From Polynucleobacter sp. AP-Jannik-300A-C4 (GTDB taxonomy: Bacteria; Pseudomonadota; Gammaproteobacteria; Burkholderiales; Burkholderiaceae): a stretch of 64,000 nucleotides of DNA. The position numbers and the translations under genes were made by a program. Of this stretch, positions 30,046 through 39,018 are shown one piece after another. The notes beneath the pieces are model-generated. The model had not been told where the DNA came from. It saw nothing but the letters and a program-made list of their open reading frames with translations, and did no database searches. The DNA lies in NCBI RefSeq assembly GCF_018688335.1, contig NZ_CP061316.1, positions 1,612,001 to 1,676,000 of the forward strand, in the 5' to 3' direction. Numbering within the stretch: the first letter of the stretch is position 1; every line of letters starts with the position of its first letter.

Positions 30046-30993
30046 TTAATCCAAACGACCGCAGAGTAAATACTCCATCAAGGCCTTTTGAACATGCAGA
30101 CGATTTTCAGCCTCTTCCCAAACAATACTTTGCGGGCCATCAATCACTTCGGCTGAAACTTCTTCACCACGATGAGCTGGCAGGCAATGCATGAACAAGG
30201 CATCTGGCTTAGCCAAAGACATTAACTCTTCATCCACCATCCAGTCCTTAAAAGCGCTCATGCGTGAGGTGTTCTCATCCTCATAGCCCATGCTGGTCCA
30301 TACATCGGTAGTCACCAAGTCAGCATCCTTGCAGGCATCTTTTGGATCAGCGCAAACAGTAAGGTGTTGCTTCGCTTTAGTAGTCAATCTAGACTCATCA
30401 AGCTGATAGCCGCCTGGTGCAGAGAAGCGAATTTGGAAATCTAAACACTCGGCTGCCTGTATCCAGGTATAGGCCATATTGTTGGCATCACCTACCCAAG
30501 CTACAGTTTTGCCTTGGATTGGGCCACGAGCCTCAACGAAAGTAAAGATATCGGCCAACACTTGGCAGGGATGGTATTCATTAGTGAGGCCATTGATCAC
30601 TGGCACGCGAGAATTGGCAGCAAAGCGCTCAATAATCTCTTGGCCAAAAGTACGGATCATGATGATGTCGGTCATCCTAGAAATGACCTGCGCAGCATCC
30701 TCTACAGGCTCGCCACGACCCAACTGGGTATCTCTGGTGTTCAGGTATACCGCATGCCCGCCAAGCTGGTGTATGCCGGCCTCAAAAGAAAGGCGAGTAC
30801 GGGTCGAATGCTTCTCAAAGATCATCGCAAGAGTACGATCGTGCAAAGGATGCCAGGTCTCGTAACTTTTGAACTTGGTCTTAAGCCAAGCAGAGCGCTT
30901 GAGGAGATAGTCATATTCTTCGCGTGTCAGGTCAGCAAACTGCAAGTAATGCTTAACCTGGCCAGGCACTTGAGGCTTTGCCAAAGATGTCAT
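30046..30993 (-). CDS. argF: Ornithine carbamoyltransferase
   Basis: Makes citrulline from ornithine and carbamoyl phosphate. With the ATG at 30991-30993 (MTSLAKPQVPGQVKHYLQF) it has 315 residues; an ATG 11 codons upstream (31024-31026) is possible, but GGAAAG lies at a suitable distance only before the inner one. The carbamoyl-phosphate motif STRTR is 63-67, HPCQVLAD and the ornithine/active-site HCLPAHRG are present. It is probably co-transcribed with argG. Confidence 0.94.
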   Translation of the reverse strand: MTSLAKPQVPGQVKHYLQFADLTREEYDYLLKRSAWLKTKFKSYETWHPLHDRTLAMIFEKHSTRTRLSFEAGIHQLGGHAVYLNTRDTQLGRGEPVEDAAQVISRMTDIIMIRTFGQEIIERFAANSRVPVINGLTNEYHPCQVLADIFTFVEARGPIQGKTVAWVGDANNMAYTWIQAAECLDFQIRFSAPGGYQLDESRLTTKAKQHLTVCADPKDACKDADLVTTDVWTSMGYEDENTSRMSAFKDWMVDEELMSLAKPDALFMHCLPAHRGEEVSAEVIDGPQSIVWEEAENRLHVQKALMEYLLCGRLD

Positions 30994-31146
30994 TGTTGAG
31001 CTTTCCAATAAAGTTTTAGCTTGCATTTTTTGTTTGGGCTACTGAACTGCACGAAAATAGTTCCTAAAGTCATCTTAAGGCCTTCTCAGACTGTTAAGCT
31101 AGAGGGCTGAGTAACACTGATTCCTTACAACGATTTCTACGCCAAC

Positions 31147-31461
31147 TTGAACCACAAAAAGCTTTTCATTCAAGGCATTACAACTTCTGGCAAACCTTTT
31201 CGTCCCAGCGACTGGGCCGAACGTCTTTGCGGGGTGATGGCTACTTTTCGCCCGCCAGGCGATTCTGGCGACCCCCGCTTCACTTACTCACCCTATGTCA
31301 GACCAGTGGTTATTGCAAAAGTGAAATGCGTTGTTATCGATACCAGACTGAGAGACCTTGATCCAAGAGCGCTTGACTTTGTCATGAACTTTGCCAAAGA
31401 CAACAGCCTGCCAATCGAAGAGGCCTGTGAATTCCAACCGAACTCACAATCCCAGCCCTAA
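31147..31461 (+). CDS. DUF3579 protein
   Basis: A 104-residue protein of a family restricted mostly to Betaproteobacteria, with no known function. The conserved opening is FIQGITTSGKPFRPSDWAER, followed by VRPVVIAKVKCVVIDTRL and a DFVMNFAKDN helix. It starts at TTG 31147; upstream in frame there is a stop at 31108 and no ATG, so a non-ATG start is forced. It diverges from argF. It is small, acidic-to-neutral and without a signal peptide or membrane segment. Confidence 0.75.
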   Translation: MNHKKLFIQGITTSGKPFRPSDWAERLCGVMATFRPPGDSGDPRFTYSPYVRPVVIAKVKCVVIDTRLRDLDPRALDFVMNFAKDNSLPIEEACEFQPNSQSQP

Positions 31462-31465
31462 AAAC

Positions 31466-31491
31466 AAAAACCCGCTCTGATAAGGAGCGGG
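31466..31491 (-). terminator. Terminator of rpsT
   Basis: CCCGCTC (31471-31477) pairs with GAGCGGG (31485-31491). The T run (TTTTTGTTTTT on the minus strand) lies on the rpsT-distal side, so it ends rpsT rather than the DUF3579 gene. Confidence 0.85.
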
Positions 31492-31536
31492 CTTAGACCC
31501 CGATTACTCTAGAGCCTGCCTAAAACTATAAAAGTC

Positions 31537-31803
31537 TTACGCTGCCATTGCCTTAATAGCTGCAGACAAACGTGACTTCTGACGTGATGCAGTATTTTTG
31601 TGAGCAATCTTTTTATCAGCAATCTTGTCAATTGTTGATTGAGTTGCTGCGAACACTTTAGCTGCAGCAGCCTTGTCGCCAGTTTCAATTGCTTTACGAA
31701 CTGCCTTGATGGAAGTGCGAAGCTTTGAACGCAAGCTGGAGTTGTGCTCATTCTGTTTTACTGCCTGCCGTGCGCGTTTACGCGCTTGTGCGGTATTGGC
31801 CAT
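31537..31803 (-). CDS. rpsT: 30S ribosomal protein S20
   Basis: An 88-residue, very basic and helical primary-binding protein of the small subunit. [13 protein letters not shown], a [19 protein letters not shown] stretch and [16 protein letters not shown] are diagnostic. AAGG lies 9 bases before the ATG. It is monocistronic, divergent from murJ (153-base gap) and ends at its own terminator. Confidence 0.97.
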   Translation of the reverse strand: MANTAQARKRARQAVKQNEHNSSLRSKLRTSIKAVRKAIETGDKAAAAKVFAATQSTIDKIADKKIAHKNTASRQKSRLSAAIKAMAA

Positions 31804-31956
31804 CTTTAAACCTTGCTATATAAAAATTACAAAATACGATTAACTGAAAGTCTGCGTGGGTTCGCTAAATTTGTAAGCTGACTCACCAAAACCCAAGATT
31901 TTACATTAAAGCACTAAAAAAGCCCAGTCGCTTGATAAATAGGGGAAAATTAGCCC

Positions 31957-33510
31957 ATGAATCTGCTTTCTGCTGCCGCCAAGGTTAGCTCCCTCACCAC
32001 GCTCTCCAGGATCACCGGACTCCTCCGTGAGACCCTGATTGCCCGTAGTTTTGGGGCCTCGGAGTGGACAGATGCCTTTAATGTGGCCTTCAGACTACCT
32101 AATTTGCTACGCCGACTGTTTGCCGAGGGAGCCTTTTCTCAGGCATTTGTGCCGATTTTGGGAGAAATTTCCACTAAAGGGGACGTAAAACAGTCCCAAA
32201 TCCTTGTAAATGCTGTTGCCACGCTCTTATTTTGGGCTTTGTTGCTCACGGTACTCCTTGGGGTGATCGGTGCCCCTCTGTTGATTCTGGTGATTGCTAC
32301 GGGCTTTGAGGGTGGTCCAGCATATGAGGCAAGCGTAGTCATGACCCGAATCATGTTCCCCTACATTGGCCTCATTTCCATGGTTTCCCTGTCAGCCGGG
32401 ATCCTTAATACTTTTGGCCGCTTTGCTATTCCGGCATTTACCCCAGTTTTACTCAATTTAGCCCTGATCAGCAGCGCCATCTTCTTGGCACCTTATTTGA
32501 ATCAACCGATTTATGCCTTGAGCATTGGCGTGCTCGTGGGTGGCTTTTTGCAGCTTGCGATTCAGGTTCCGGCGCTATACCGCCTAGGCTTATTGCCTAA
32601 AGTGGGTCTCTTACCAGGCGCCATCAAAGCGGCCATAAAAAATCCGGATGCACGGCGCGTCATGAAACTCATGGGGCCCGCGGTGTTTGCAGTCTCCGTC
32701 GCCCAGATTTCCCTCATCATCAATACCAATATTGCATCTCGCTTACAAACTGGTAGCGTCTCCTGGCTCTCTTACGCCGATCGTCTGATGGAGTTTCCGA
32801 CCGCCCTCTTAGGCGTTGCGCTAGGCACAGTCTTGCTACCGAGCTTGAGCAAGGCAAATGCAAAAAATGATTTAGTGCATGCTGGCGAGCTCTTGATTTG
32901 GGGATTGCAGCTCACCTTTTTGCTGGCCGCCCCTTGCGCAATTGCTCTCTTTATTTTTGGTGAGCCACTAGCAGCGGTGCTGTATCACTACGGCAAGTTC
33001 AGCGCCCTGGATGTCCTCATGACACAGCGTGCACTGGCAGCTTATGGCGTTGGACTCATTGGTCTTATTTTGGTAAAGATCTTGGCTCCCGGATTTTATT
33101 CACGACAAGATATCCGCACACCAGTAAAAATTGGCTTGTTGGTCTTGGTAGCAACCCAATTGGCTAACTTAGCTTTTGTTCCTTGGTTAGGCCATGCTGG
33201 CCTTGCCCTTTCCGTGGGCGCTGGCGCCTGCCTAAATGCAACGCTACTGTGGGTTGGCCTACATCGTCGCGGCGCTCTACCTAGCGCTGCATGGTTAAAG
33301 TACTTAGGGCAGCTTTTGCTCGCCTTAATTCCTTTTGCATTTCTCTTGTATTACGCCGCTACTGCACACGATTGGATCGCTCTGCAATCTAGTCCCTGGA
33401 TCCGCATTGGATTGCTAGCCGCTTGGCTAGCTGCTGCTGCAGTGGTTTATTTTTCAGCCCTATGGCTTGTTGGCATTCGCTGGCAAAAATTCCTGCGTCA
33501 TGCAAAATAG
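31957..33510 (+). CDS. murJ: Lipid II flippase MurJ
   Basis: A 517-residue MOP-superfamily inner-membrane protein with about 14 transmembrane segments that flips the peptidoglycan precursor lipid II. Family landmarks are SRITGLLRETLIARSFGAS, FRLPNLLRRLFAEGAFSQAF, and SWLSYADRLMEFPTALLGVA, which hold the conserved arginines lining the cavity. GAAAAT stands 6 bases before the ATG and there is no Shine-Dalgarno. It diverges from rpsT and is followed after 5 bases by the SirB1-type gene. Confidence 0.95.
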   Translation: MNLLSAAAKVSSLTTLSRITGLLRETLIARSFGASEWTDAFNVAFRLPNLLRRLFAEGAFSQAFVPILGEISTKGDVKQSQILVNAVATLLFWALLLTVLLGVIGAPLLILVIATGFEGGPAYEASVVMTRIMFPYIGLISMVSLSAGILNTFGRFAIPAFTPVLLNLALISSAIFLAPYLNQPIYALSIGVLVGGFLQLAIQVPALYRLGLLPKVGLLPGAIKAAIKNPDARRVMKLMGPAVFAVSVAQISLIINTNIASRLQTGSVSWLSYADRLMEFPTALLGVALGTVLLPSLSKANAKNDLVHAGELLIWGLQLTFLLAAPCAIALFIFGEPLAAVLYHYGKFSALDVLMTQRALAAYGVGLIGLILVKILAPGFYSRQDIRTPVKIGLLVLVATQLANLAFVPWLGHAGLALSVGAGACLNATLLWVGLHRRGALPSAAWLKYLGQLLLALIPFAFLLYYAATAHDWIALQSSPWIRIGLLAAWLAAAAVVYFSALWLVGIRWQKFLRHAK

Positions 33511-33515
33511 CTTTT

Positions 33516-34358
33516 ATGCCAACACAACAACTTGACTATTTCACATCCCTCGTTGCTGAGGACGAGCACTTTCCCTTAACTGAAGCGACGGTTGCAGTTG
33601 CTCAGCATGCCTATCCTAATCTCAACGTTCAGGGAGTACTAGATCAAATTGATCAGTGGGGAAACAAACTCAAGCAACGTATTACTTCCGATACACCACC
33701 GATTCAGCGCCTGCAATTGCTCAAGCATTTCTTTTACAACGAATTGGGCTTTGGCCCCAATCCGAATGATTTTTACGCGCCCGAGAATTCTTATCTTCAT
33801 CAAATCATTGAGAATCGCCGCGGCATTCCAATCTCATTGGCAATCTTGATGATGGAGCTTGGTCAGCAAATTGGTTTGAATATTCGTGGGGTATCCTTCC
33901 CTAATCACTTCATGATGCGCATCTCCTTACAACAAGGTGAAATCATCATGGACCCATTGAATGGTGAATCCCTCTCCAAAAATCAATTACAGGAAATGCT
34001 CGACCCCTACCTCGATGCTAAAGGCTATCGTGGCGAACTGAGTCTGCCACTCAATATTTTCTTGCGAGCCTCTAGCTCTCGAGAAATTCTCTCGCGCTTT
34101 ATGAGAAATCTCAAAATGATTTACTCCGAAGATGAACGTTGGGAGCGTCTACTAGGCATTCAAGAGCGCCTCGTCATTTTGCTGCCAGAGTCAAGCGAAG
34201 AGATTCGAGATCGCGGTTTAATCTTTGCGCAACTAGAGTACGTTCGCCCTGCAATAGCCGACCTTCATCGCTACTTAAGCGAAATGCCTGGCGCAGAAGA
34301 TGCAGCGGATATTCGTGAGCATATTGCTACGCTCGAGAGCCAAACAAAACTGCATTAA
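33516..34358 (+). CDS. SirB1-family protein (transglutaminase-like fold with TPR-like C-terminus)
   Basis: A 280-residue cytoplasmic protein. The transglutaminase-like core is recognised by FFYNELGFGPNPNDFYAPEN, ENRRGIPISLAILMMELG and VSFPNHFMMRI. A helical TPR-like region follows to the end (RDRGLIFAQLEYVRPAIADL). Family function is unresolved; the name comes from an old sirB locus. The ATG at 33516 is 5 bases after murJ; 31 upstream open codons belong to a shadow of murJ. Coupled expression with murJ is likely. Confidence 0.82.
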   Translation: MPTQQLDYFTSLVAEDEHFPLTEATVAVAQHAYPNLNVQGVLDQIDQWGNKLKQRITSDTPPIQRLQLLKHFFYNELGFGPNPNDFYAPENSYLHQIIENRRGIPISLAILMMELGQQIGLNIRGVSFPNHFMMRISLQQGEIIMDPLNGESLSKNQLQEMLDPYLDAKGYRGELSLPLNIFLRASSSREILSRFMRNLKMIYSEDERWERLLGIQERLVILLPESSEEIRDRGLIFAQLEYVRPAIADLHRYLSEMPGAEDAADIREHIATLESQTKLH

Positions 34359-34371
34359 TCAGCAGGCTCGT

Positions 34372-34389
34372 CAATCTCAATAGAGATTG
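34372..34389. repeat. Small inverted repeat before miaA
   Basis: CAATCTC-AATA-GAGATTG, a perfect 7-bp-arm dyad between the SirB1-type gene and the miaA -10 box. It is not followed by a T run. It may be an operator or a weak hairpin; its role is unknown. Confidence 0.35.
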
Positions 34390-34403
34390 CAGCATTTCAT
34401 TCC

Positions 34404-34415
34404 TATAATGTCTTA
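34404..34415 (+). promoter_or_regulatory. Candidate -10 box placed for a leaderless miaA mRNA
   Basis: A perfect TATAAT (34404-34409) ends 5 bases before the miaA ATG; no Shine-Dalgarno is present. The -35 is not clear. Confidence 0.5.
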
Positions 34416-35419
34416 TGCAAACTGAACCTCACATTCAGCCTACGCATTTACCTCATCAGCCACCCATACTCTGTATTGTTGGCCCTACAGGCGCAGGCAA
34501 AACCCATCTCGCTATGGCTTTGGCAGAGCATGCCAAGCTCTTGGACAGAACAGTTGAAATCATCAGCATGGACTCTGCCCTGGTTTATCGCGGACTAGAT
34601 ATTGGAAGCGCTAAACCAAGCAAAGCAGAACAGGCTGCGGTTCAACACCACCTGATTGATATCTTAGAGCCCACCGAATCCTATTCAGCAGCACGCTTTG
34701 CAAATGATGCTAAGCGACTTTGCGAAGAAATTCGTGATCGTGGGAATATTCCCGTCGTGGTGGGTGGCACGATGTTGTATTGGCGGGCCTGGGCCTATGG
34801 CCTCTCTTCTTTGCCACCAGCTGATCCAGAAATTCGCGCCCGTCTCGATGAGCAAGGTAAATTAATTGGCTGGCCTGCGATGCATGCCGAACTCGCCAAA
34901 GTAGACCCCATCACTGCGGTGCGCTTGGAACCCAATGACTCTCAACGAGTACAACGTGCTTTAGAAGTTTATGAAATCACAGGCAAACCAATGTCGGAAC
35001 TGCTGGCAGATGCGCCAAGCGAAGATGGCAGAGAAGGTTCAACTATTCCGGAGTGGATTGACCTCATTTCGCTAGAGCCCAGCGATCGCTCACGCTTACA
35101 CCAGAACCTAGAAAAAAGGTTTGATGAAATGCTCATCGGAGGATTGTTAGAAGAGGTTCAGCTACTTAGAAAAAATCCAGACCTGCATGGTGACTTACCT
35201 GCGATTCGCTCTGTTGGCTATCGACAAGTCTGGGAGTTCTTATCCGGAGAAGTTGATCAGGCCGAAATGCGCTACAAGGCACTAGCTGCGACTAGGCAGC
35301 TCGGTAAGCGGCAATTAACTTGGTTGCGTGCAATCGCTGGAAGAAAAACATTTGACCCATTCAACCCAAATGAGTTGAATGCGGCCCTAGAGCACTGCAA
35401 GCAAAGCCTAAACAAATAG
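34415..35419 (+). CDS. miaA: tRNA dimethylallyltransferase
   Basis: Adds the isopentenyl group to A37 of tRNAs reading UNN codons. It has 334 residues. The P-loop GPTGAGKT is 23-30, the DSALVYRGLDIGSAKPS loop binds tRNA/substrate, VVGGTMLYWRA and RSVGYRQVWEFL complete the family pattern. Its substrate DMAPP comes from IspH, also in this window. It is convergent with purM (12-base gap, no clear terminator). Confidence 0.96.
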   Translation: MQTEPHIQPTHLPHQPPILCIVGPTGAGKTHLAMALAEHAKLLDRTVEIISMDSALVYRGLDIGSAKPSKAEQAAVQHHLIDILEPTESYSAARFANDAKRLCEEIRDRGNIPVVVGGTMLYWRAWAYGLSSLPPADPEIRARLDEQGKLIGWPAMHAELAKVDPITAVRLEPNDSQRVQRALEVYEITGKPMSELLADAPSEDGREGSTIPEWIDLISLEPSDRSRLHQNLEKRFDEMLIGGLLEEVQLLRKNPDLHGDLPAIRSVGYRQVWEFLSGEVDQAEMRYKALAATRQLGKRQLTWLRAIAGRKTFDPFNPNELNAALEHCKQSLNK

Positions 35420-35431
35420 GCCTTAGGCGCA

Positions 35432-36484
35432 CTAAATAACGATGGTTTGTGGTGCACCAGCTGGACGCCCTACAACCTCACCAACCGTCCAAGCATGCAA
35501 ACCCTCATCCTTGAGAGATTGAATTGCAGCATCTGCTTGATCGGCAGACACAATCACCACCATGCCAATACCGCAGTTAAATACACGCACCATTTCTGCA
35601 TCAGCCACACCACCCTTCATCTGCAACCAGCGGAAGAGCTCTGGCATTTGCCAGCTATCGCGATGTAATACAGCTTGCGTATTTTCTGGGAGCACACGTG
35701 GCACGTTATCCACTAAGCCGCCCCCAGTAATGTGAGCCATTCCCTTTACATTGATCTCATTGATCAACTTCAACAGCTGCTTCACGTAAATTTGTGTAGG
35801 CGCCATCACCACATCACCCAATGAACGGCCACCCAAATCATCAGTTGGCTTTGCGCCAGCACGTTCAATAATTTTGCGAACTAATGAGTAACCATTGGAA
35901 TGGGCGCCACTCGAAGCAATTGCCAAAACCACATCACCCGGGGTAATAGTTGCACCAGTAATGATTTTTGATTTTTCAACAGCGCCAACAGCAAAGCCGG
36001 CTAAGTCGTATTCACCTGGAGGGTACATACCAGGCATCTCAGCGGTTTCGCCACCAATCAATGCGCACCCTGACAATTCACAACCCTTAGCAATGCCACC
36101 AACTACGGAGGCAGCTGTGTCGACGGTGAGCTTGCCGCAAGCGAAGTAATCTAGAAAAAAGAGTGGTTCAGCGCCTTGAACCAAAATGTCATTCACACTC
36201 ATTGCCACTAAATCCTGGCCGATCGTGTCATGACGATTCCACTCAAAGGCCAGTCGGAGTTTTGTACCAACACCGTCAGTACCCGATACCAATACTGGCT
36301 CTTTATAGCGTTTTGGCACTTCAAACAGGGCGCCAAAGCCGCCAATACCCGCCAATACACCCTCGCGCATGGTTTTCTTAGCCAAAGGCTTAATGCGATC
36401 TACCAAATCGTCTCCAGCATCAATATCGACACCAGCGTCACGATAGGAAAGGCCTTTTGAGGAAGAATTGGTAGTTGAGTTCAT
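35432..36484 (-). CDS. purM: Phosphoribosylformylglycinamidine cyclo-ligase
   Basis: Closes the imidazole ring to give AIR in purine synthesis. It has 350 residues. The family segments are [51 protein letters not shown] and [16 protein letters not shown]. It is transcribed alone and diverges from the perM-like gene (73-base gap). Another purine gene, purN, lies at 17822. Confidence 0.97.
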   Translation of the reverse strand: MNSTTNSSSKGLSYRDAGVDIDAGDDLVDRIKPLAKKTMREGVLAGIGGFGALFEVPKRYKEPVLVSGTDGVGTKLRLAFEWNRHDTIGQDLVAMSVNDILVQGAEPLFFLDYFACGKLTVDTAASVVGGIAKGCELSGCALIGGETAEMPGMYPPGEYDLAGFAVGAVEKSKIITGATITPGDVVLAIASSGAHSNGYSLVRKIIERAGAKPTDDLGGRSLGDVVMAPTQIYVKQLLKLINEINVKGMAHITGGGLVDNVPRVLPENTQAVLHRDSWQMPELFRWLQMKGGVADAEMVRVFNCGIGMVVIVSADQADAAIQSLKDEGLHAWTVGEVVGRPAGAPQTIVI

Positions 36485-36557
36485 GGCAGAGATAGAAGAT
36501 TAGTAAAAAACGCTACTTGGTCGGTAGAATCATTGAATTCTAGAGGATTCGAGCACG

Positions 36558-37547
36558 ATGGCTGAAATTTTTACCCCTTTTTTAACCGCATTTATTTTGG
36601 CTTATGCCTTACGCCCAGTTTGCTTGTGGCTTGAGGGTCGTAAGCTGCCCCGCGCAGCCGCGGCTGGAATTGCCATGATTCTTGGTCTGGGAGTGGTTTT
36701 TTTGATTTTGAGCCTGTTTATAACCCTCCTCAAAACCGAGATTCCCCTCATTAGAGCCCAATTCCCAGACTGGATCCAAAACACGCAAGCCTGGCTTGGA
36801 CCCAAGCTGAGTGAATTAAATATCAATGTGGATTGGGGCTCCCTGAAATCCAGTGCGACCCAAAAAATTACGACTCACCTGAATGACAATTCCGATGCGC
36901 TAATGACATCCACCTTAGAGACTGTGCTGATGTCTGGCAGCTCAGTAATTACTGGGTTCGTTAATGCGGTTCTCATCCTGTTTGTGATGTTTTATCTACT
37001 CATCGACTGGGATCATTTTTTTAAGCTAGTTAAAAAAATCGTACCTCTTCGCGCACAAGATACGGTTCATCACTTGATCATGCATGCTGATGGTCTGCTA
37101 TCTCAATATCTTAGAGGCATGCTGATCGTTATCTCCATCATGTCTGTTTTTTATAGCGTTGGGTTAACTCTAGTGGGGATTAAAGGCGCTGTAGCATTTG
37201 GTGTCTTCACAGCACTCATGATTGTGATCCCCTACATCGGCATCACCTTAGGCTTCAGCTTAGCCATCCTTGCAGCCCTTTTACAGTTTGGTCCTGGTGG
37301 TGCAATCATTGGCGTCTTGGTGATATACGGACTTGGGCAATTTATTGAAGGCTTCTTTCTTACGCCGCGCCTGGTAGGCGAGCGAATTGGTTTGCATCCA
37401 GTTGCCGTTCTCTTTGCATTGTTGCTATTCGGCAAATTATTCGGCTTCTTTGGCGTGCTTTTAGCATTACCAACGAGCGCAGTCGGCTTAGTTCTACTCC
37501 AATACGGCTGGTCACGCTATACCCAAAGCTCTTGGTATCAAAAGTAA
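36558..37547 (+). CDS. AI-2E family transporter (PerM-like permease)
   Basis: A 329-residue inner-membrane protein with about seven or eight hydrophobic segments. The AI-2E/PerM pattern is seen in PFLTAFILAYALRP at the N-terminus, VIPYIGITLGF, and GQFIEGFFLTPRLVGERIGL, HPVAVLFALLLFGKLFGFFG near the end. The family is named after an autoinducer-2 exporter, but most members have unknown substrates, so a signalling role should not be assumed. Its first segment is short: the protein begins within what is usually the end of TM1, and an in-frame stop at 36534 prevents a longer version. AGAGGA precedes the ATG by 10 bases. Confidence 0.85.
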   Translation: MAEIFTPFLTAFILAYALRPVCLWLEGRKLPRAAAAGIAMILGLGVVFLILSLFITLLKTEIPLIRAQFPDWIQNTQAWLGPKLSELNINVDWGSLKSSATQKITTHLNDNSDALMTSTLETVLMSGSSVITGFVNAVLILFVMFYLLIDWDHFFKLVKKIVPLRAQDTVHHLIMHADGLLSQYLRGMLIVISIMSVFYSVGLTLVGIKGAVAFGVFTALMIVIPYIGITLGFSLAILAALLQFGPGGAIIGVLVIYGLGQFIEGFFLTPRLVGERIGLHPVAVLFALLLFGKLFGFFGVLLALPTSAVGLVLLQYGWSRYTQSSWYQK

Positions 37548-37559
37548 ATTTCTGCAGTA

Positions 37560-38318
37560 ATGAATAAGCCTTCACTACCAAAGCAATTTGCGCTCGACAT
37601 CAGTCAGGCGCCCAAACCTAGTTTAAATAATTTTTTAGCTGGAGAAAATCTAGCGCTGCACTCTGCTTTAGTAGCCTTAGCTAAATCCTGGGAGGCGAAT
37701 GCTCCAAGATTAGCTAGCGAGAATCCCTTGAATCAACGCTGGATCTATTGGTGGGGATCCGAGGGTTCTGGTCGCACCCATTTACTCAGCGCCGTCGGCA
37801 ACGCAGCTCAGTACTTAGGCTTGGAATACTTCCCTCTCACGCCTAAGGAACCGATTTCCTGGGTTCGCCTTGAGGAAAATCTACCCTCCCTCTGCGCTAG
37901 TGATGCACCCTCTGTCATTACTGTTGATGATGTGGATCGACTTGATGAGCGCTTGGTAGCCTCTTTATTTCGTATTCTGAACGCCATTCAAGGCAGCAAA
38001 GCGGTGCATATTTTCATGGCTGGCAATGCTGCTCCAGGGGCACTAAAGCTTAGAGAAGACCTTCGCACCCGCCTGGGATGGGGTTTGATCTTTCAAACTC
38101 ACCTTTTGGGAGATGATGAGAAAATGGAGGCCTTACAACAAGCGGCGCAAGCGCGCGGCTTAGTTTTATCGCCAGATGTTTTGCCTTGGTTATTAAATCG
38201 CTTTTATCGCGACATGCCTAACCTCATGGCCTTGATTGATGCTTTGGATGCTTATTCACTTGAAACAAAACGTGCTGTTACCTTGCCACTCGTAAGAGAG
38301 CTGTTGCAGCAAAAATAA
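37560..38318 (+). CDS. hda: DnaA regulatory inactivator Hda
   Basis: A 252-residue DnaA-like AAA+ protein that, with the sliding clamp, stimulates ATP hydrolysis by DnaA to limit re-initiation. The N-terminal LPKQFAL resembles the clamp-binding motif of Hda (QLxL/F-type). The P-loop is GSEGSGRTHLL (66-76), with Arg in place of Lys as in E. coli Hda; Walker B is VITVDDVDRL. It lacks the DNA-binding domain of DnaA. It starts 12 bases after the perM-like gene and is followed by a HAD gene after 19 bases. Confidence 0.9.
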   Translation: MNKPSLPKQFALDISQAPKPSLNNFLAGENLALHSALVALAKSWEANAPRLASENPLNQRWIYWWGSEGSGRTHLLSAVGNAAQYLGLEYFPLTPKEPISWVRLEENLPSLCASDAPSVITVDDVDRLDERLVASLFRILNAIQGSKAVHIFMAGNAAPGALKLREDLRTRLGWGLIFQTHLLGDDEKMEALQQAAQARGLVLSPDVLPWLLNRFYRDMPNLMALIDALDAYSLETKRAVTLPLVRELLQQK

Positions 38319-38337
38319 ATTAATTCATATTCAATTC

Positions 38338-39018
38338 GTGACCCAATTAGCCCTGTTCGACCTAGATCACACATTACTCCCCTGCGATAGCGATTATGAA
38401 TGGGGCCAGTTCTTGGCACGTATCGGCGTGGTAGATAGTAAATACTACGCACAGCAAAACGAACGCTTCTATCAAGACTACAAGGATGGAAAACTCAACA
38501 TCCAAGAATTCCTTCGCTTTGCATTAAAGCCGCTCTCAGAACATTCTCGCGCGCAACTCAAAGAATGGCATGACGCTTTTATGCACGAAGTAATTACTGG
38601 TCAACTTCGTCAAGAGGCGATTGATCTTGTGAAGCGCCACCAAGATGCTGGCGATCTTTGCTGCGTTGTCACTGCAACCAATAGCTTTGTTACTAGACCC
38701 ATTGTTGAGAGTTTTGGCATAGAACATCTTGTGGCCACTGAACCTGCCACCGTGGATGACAACCCTTTCACCGATTTCACTGGCGAAGTCAAAGGTATTC
38801 CGAGTTTCCGAGAGGGCAAAATTCAGCGAGTACACGATTGGCTTGCCACTCAAAATCTCGTATTGGATCAGTTGCCACAAAGTTATTTTTATTCGGACTC
38901 AATGAATGATTTACCTCTCCTGGAAAAAGTCAGCAATCCTGTTGCCACCAATCCAGATACCCGCCTGCGTGAAGAAGCCACGAAACGCCACTGGCCCATA
39001 CTTGAACTGTTTGCATGA
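38338..39018 (+). CDS. HAD-IB family phosphatase (SerB/CicA-like)
   Basis: A 226-residue HAD hydrolase. Motif I is FDLDHTLL with nucleophile Asp8 and acid Asp10; motif II is VVTATNSFVTRP; motif IV is YSDSMNDLPLL. An alpha-helical C1 cap lies between motifs I and II. Relatives in this subfamily dephosphorylate phosphoserine or histidinol phosphate, but the substrate here is unknown. It starts at GTG 38338. Its stop overlaps the pcnB start (ATGA), so the two are translationally coupled. Confidence 0.82.
   Translation: MTQLALFDLDHTLLPCDSDYEWGQFLARIGVVDSKYYAQQNERFYQDYKDGKLNIQEFLRFALKPLSEHSRAQLKEWHDAFMHEVITGQLRQEAIDLVKRHQDAGDLCCVVTATNSFVTRPIVESFGIEHLVATEPATVDDNPFTDFTGEVKGIPSFREGKIQRVHDWLATQNLVLDQLPQSYFYSDSMNDLPLLEKVSNPVATNPDTRLREEATKRHWPILELFA

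Noticed and set aside
31471..31491. Hairpin considered as terminator of the DUF3579 gene
   Set aside because: There is no T run on its plus-strand downstream side; the T run is on the minus strand, so it belongs to rpsT.
36558..37547. Quorum-sensing (autoinducer-2) exporter
   Set aside because: The family name alone suggests it. Most AI-2E members have unrelated or unknown substrates, and no luxS is present in the window.
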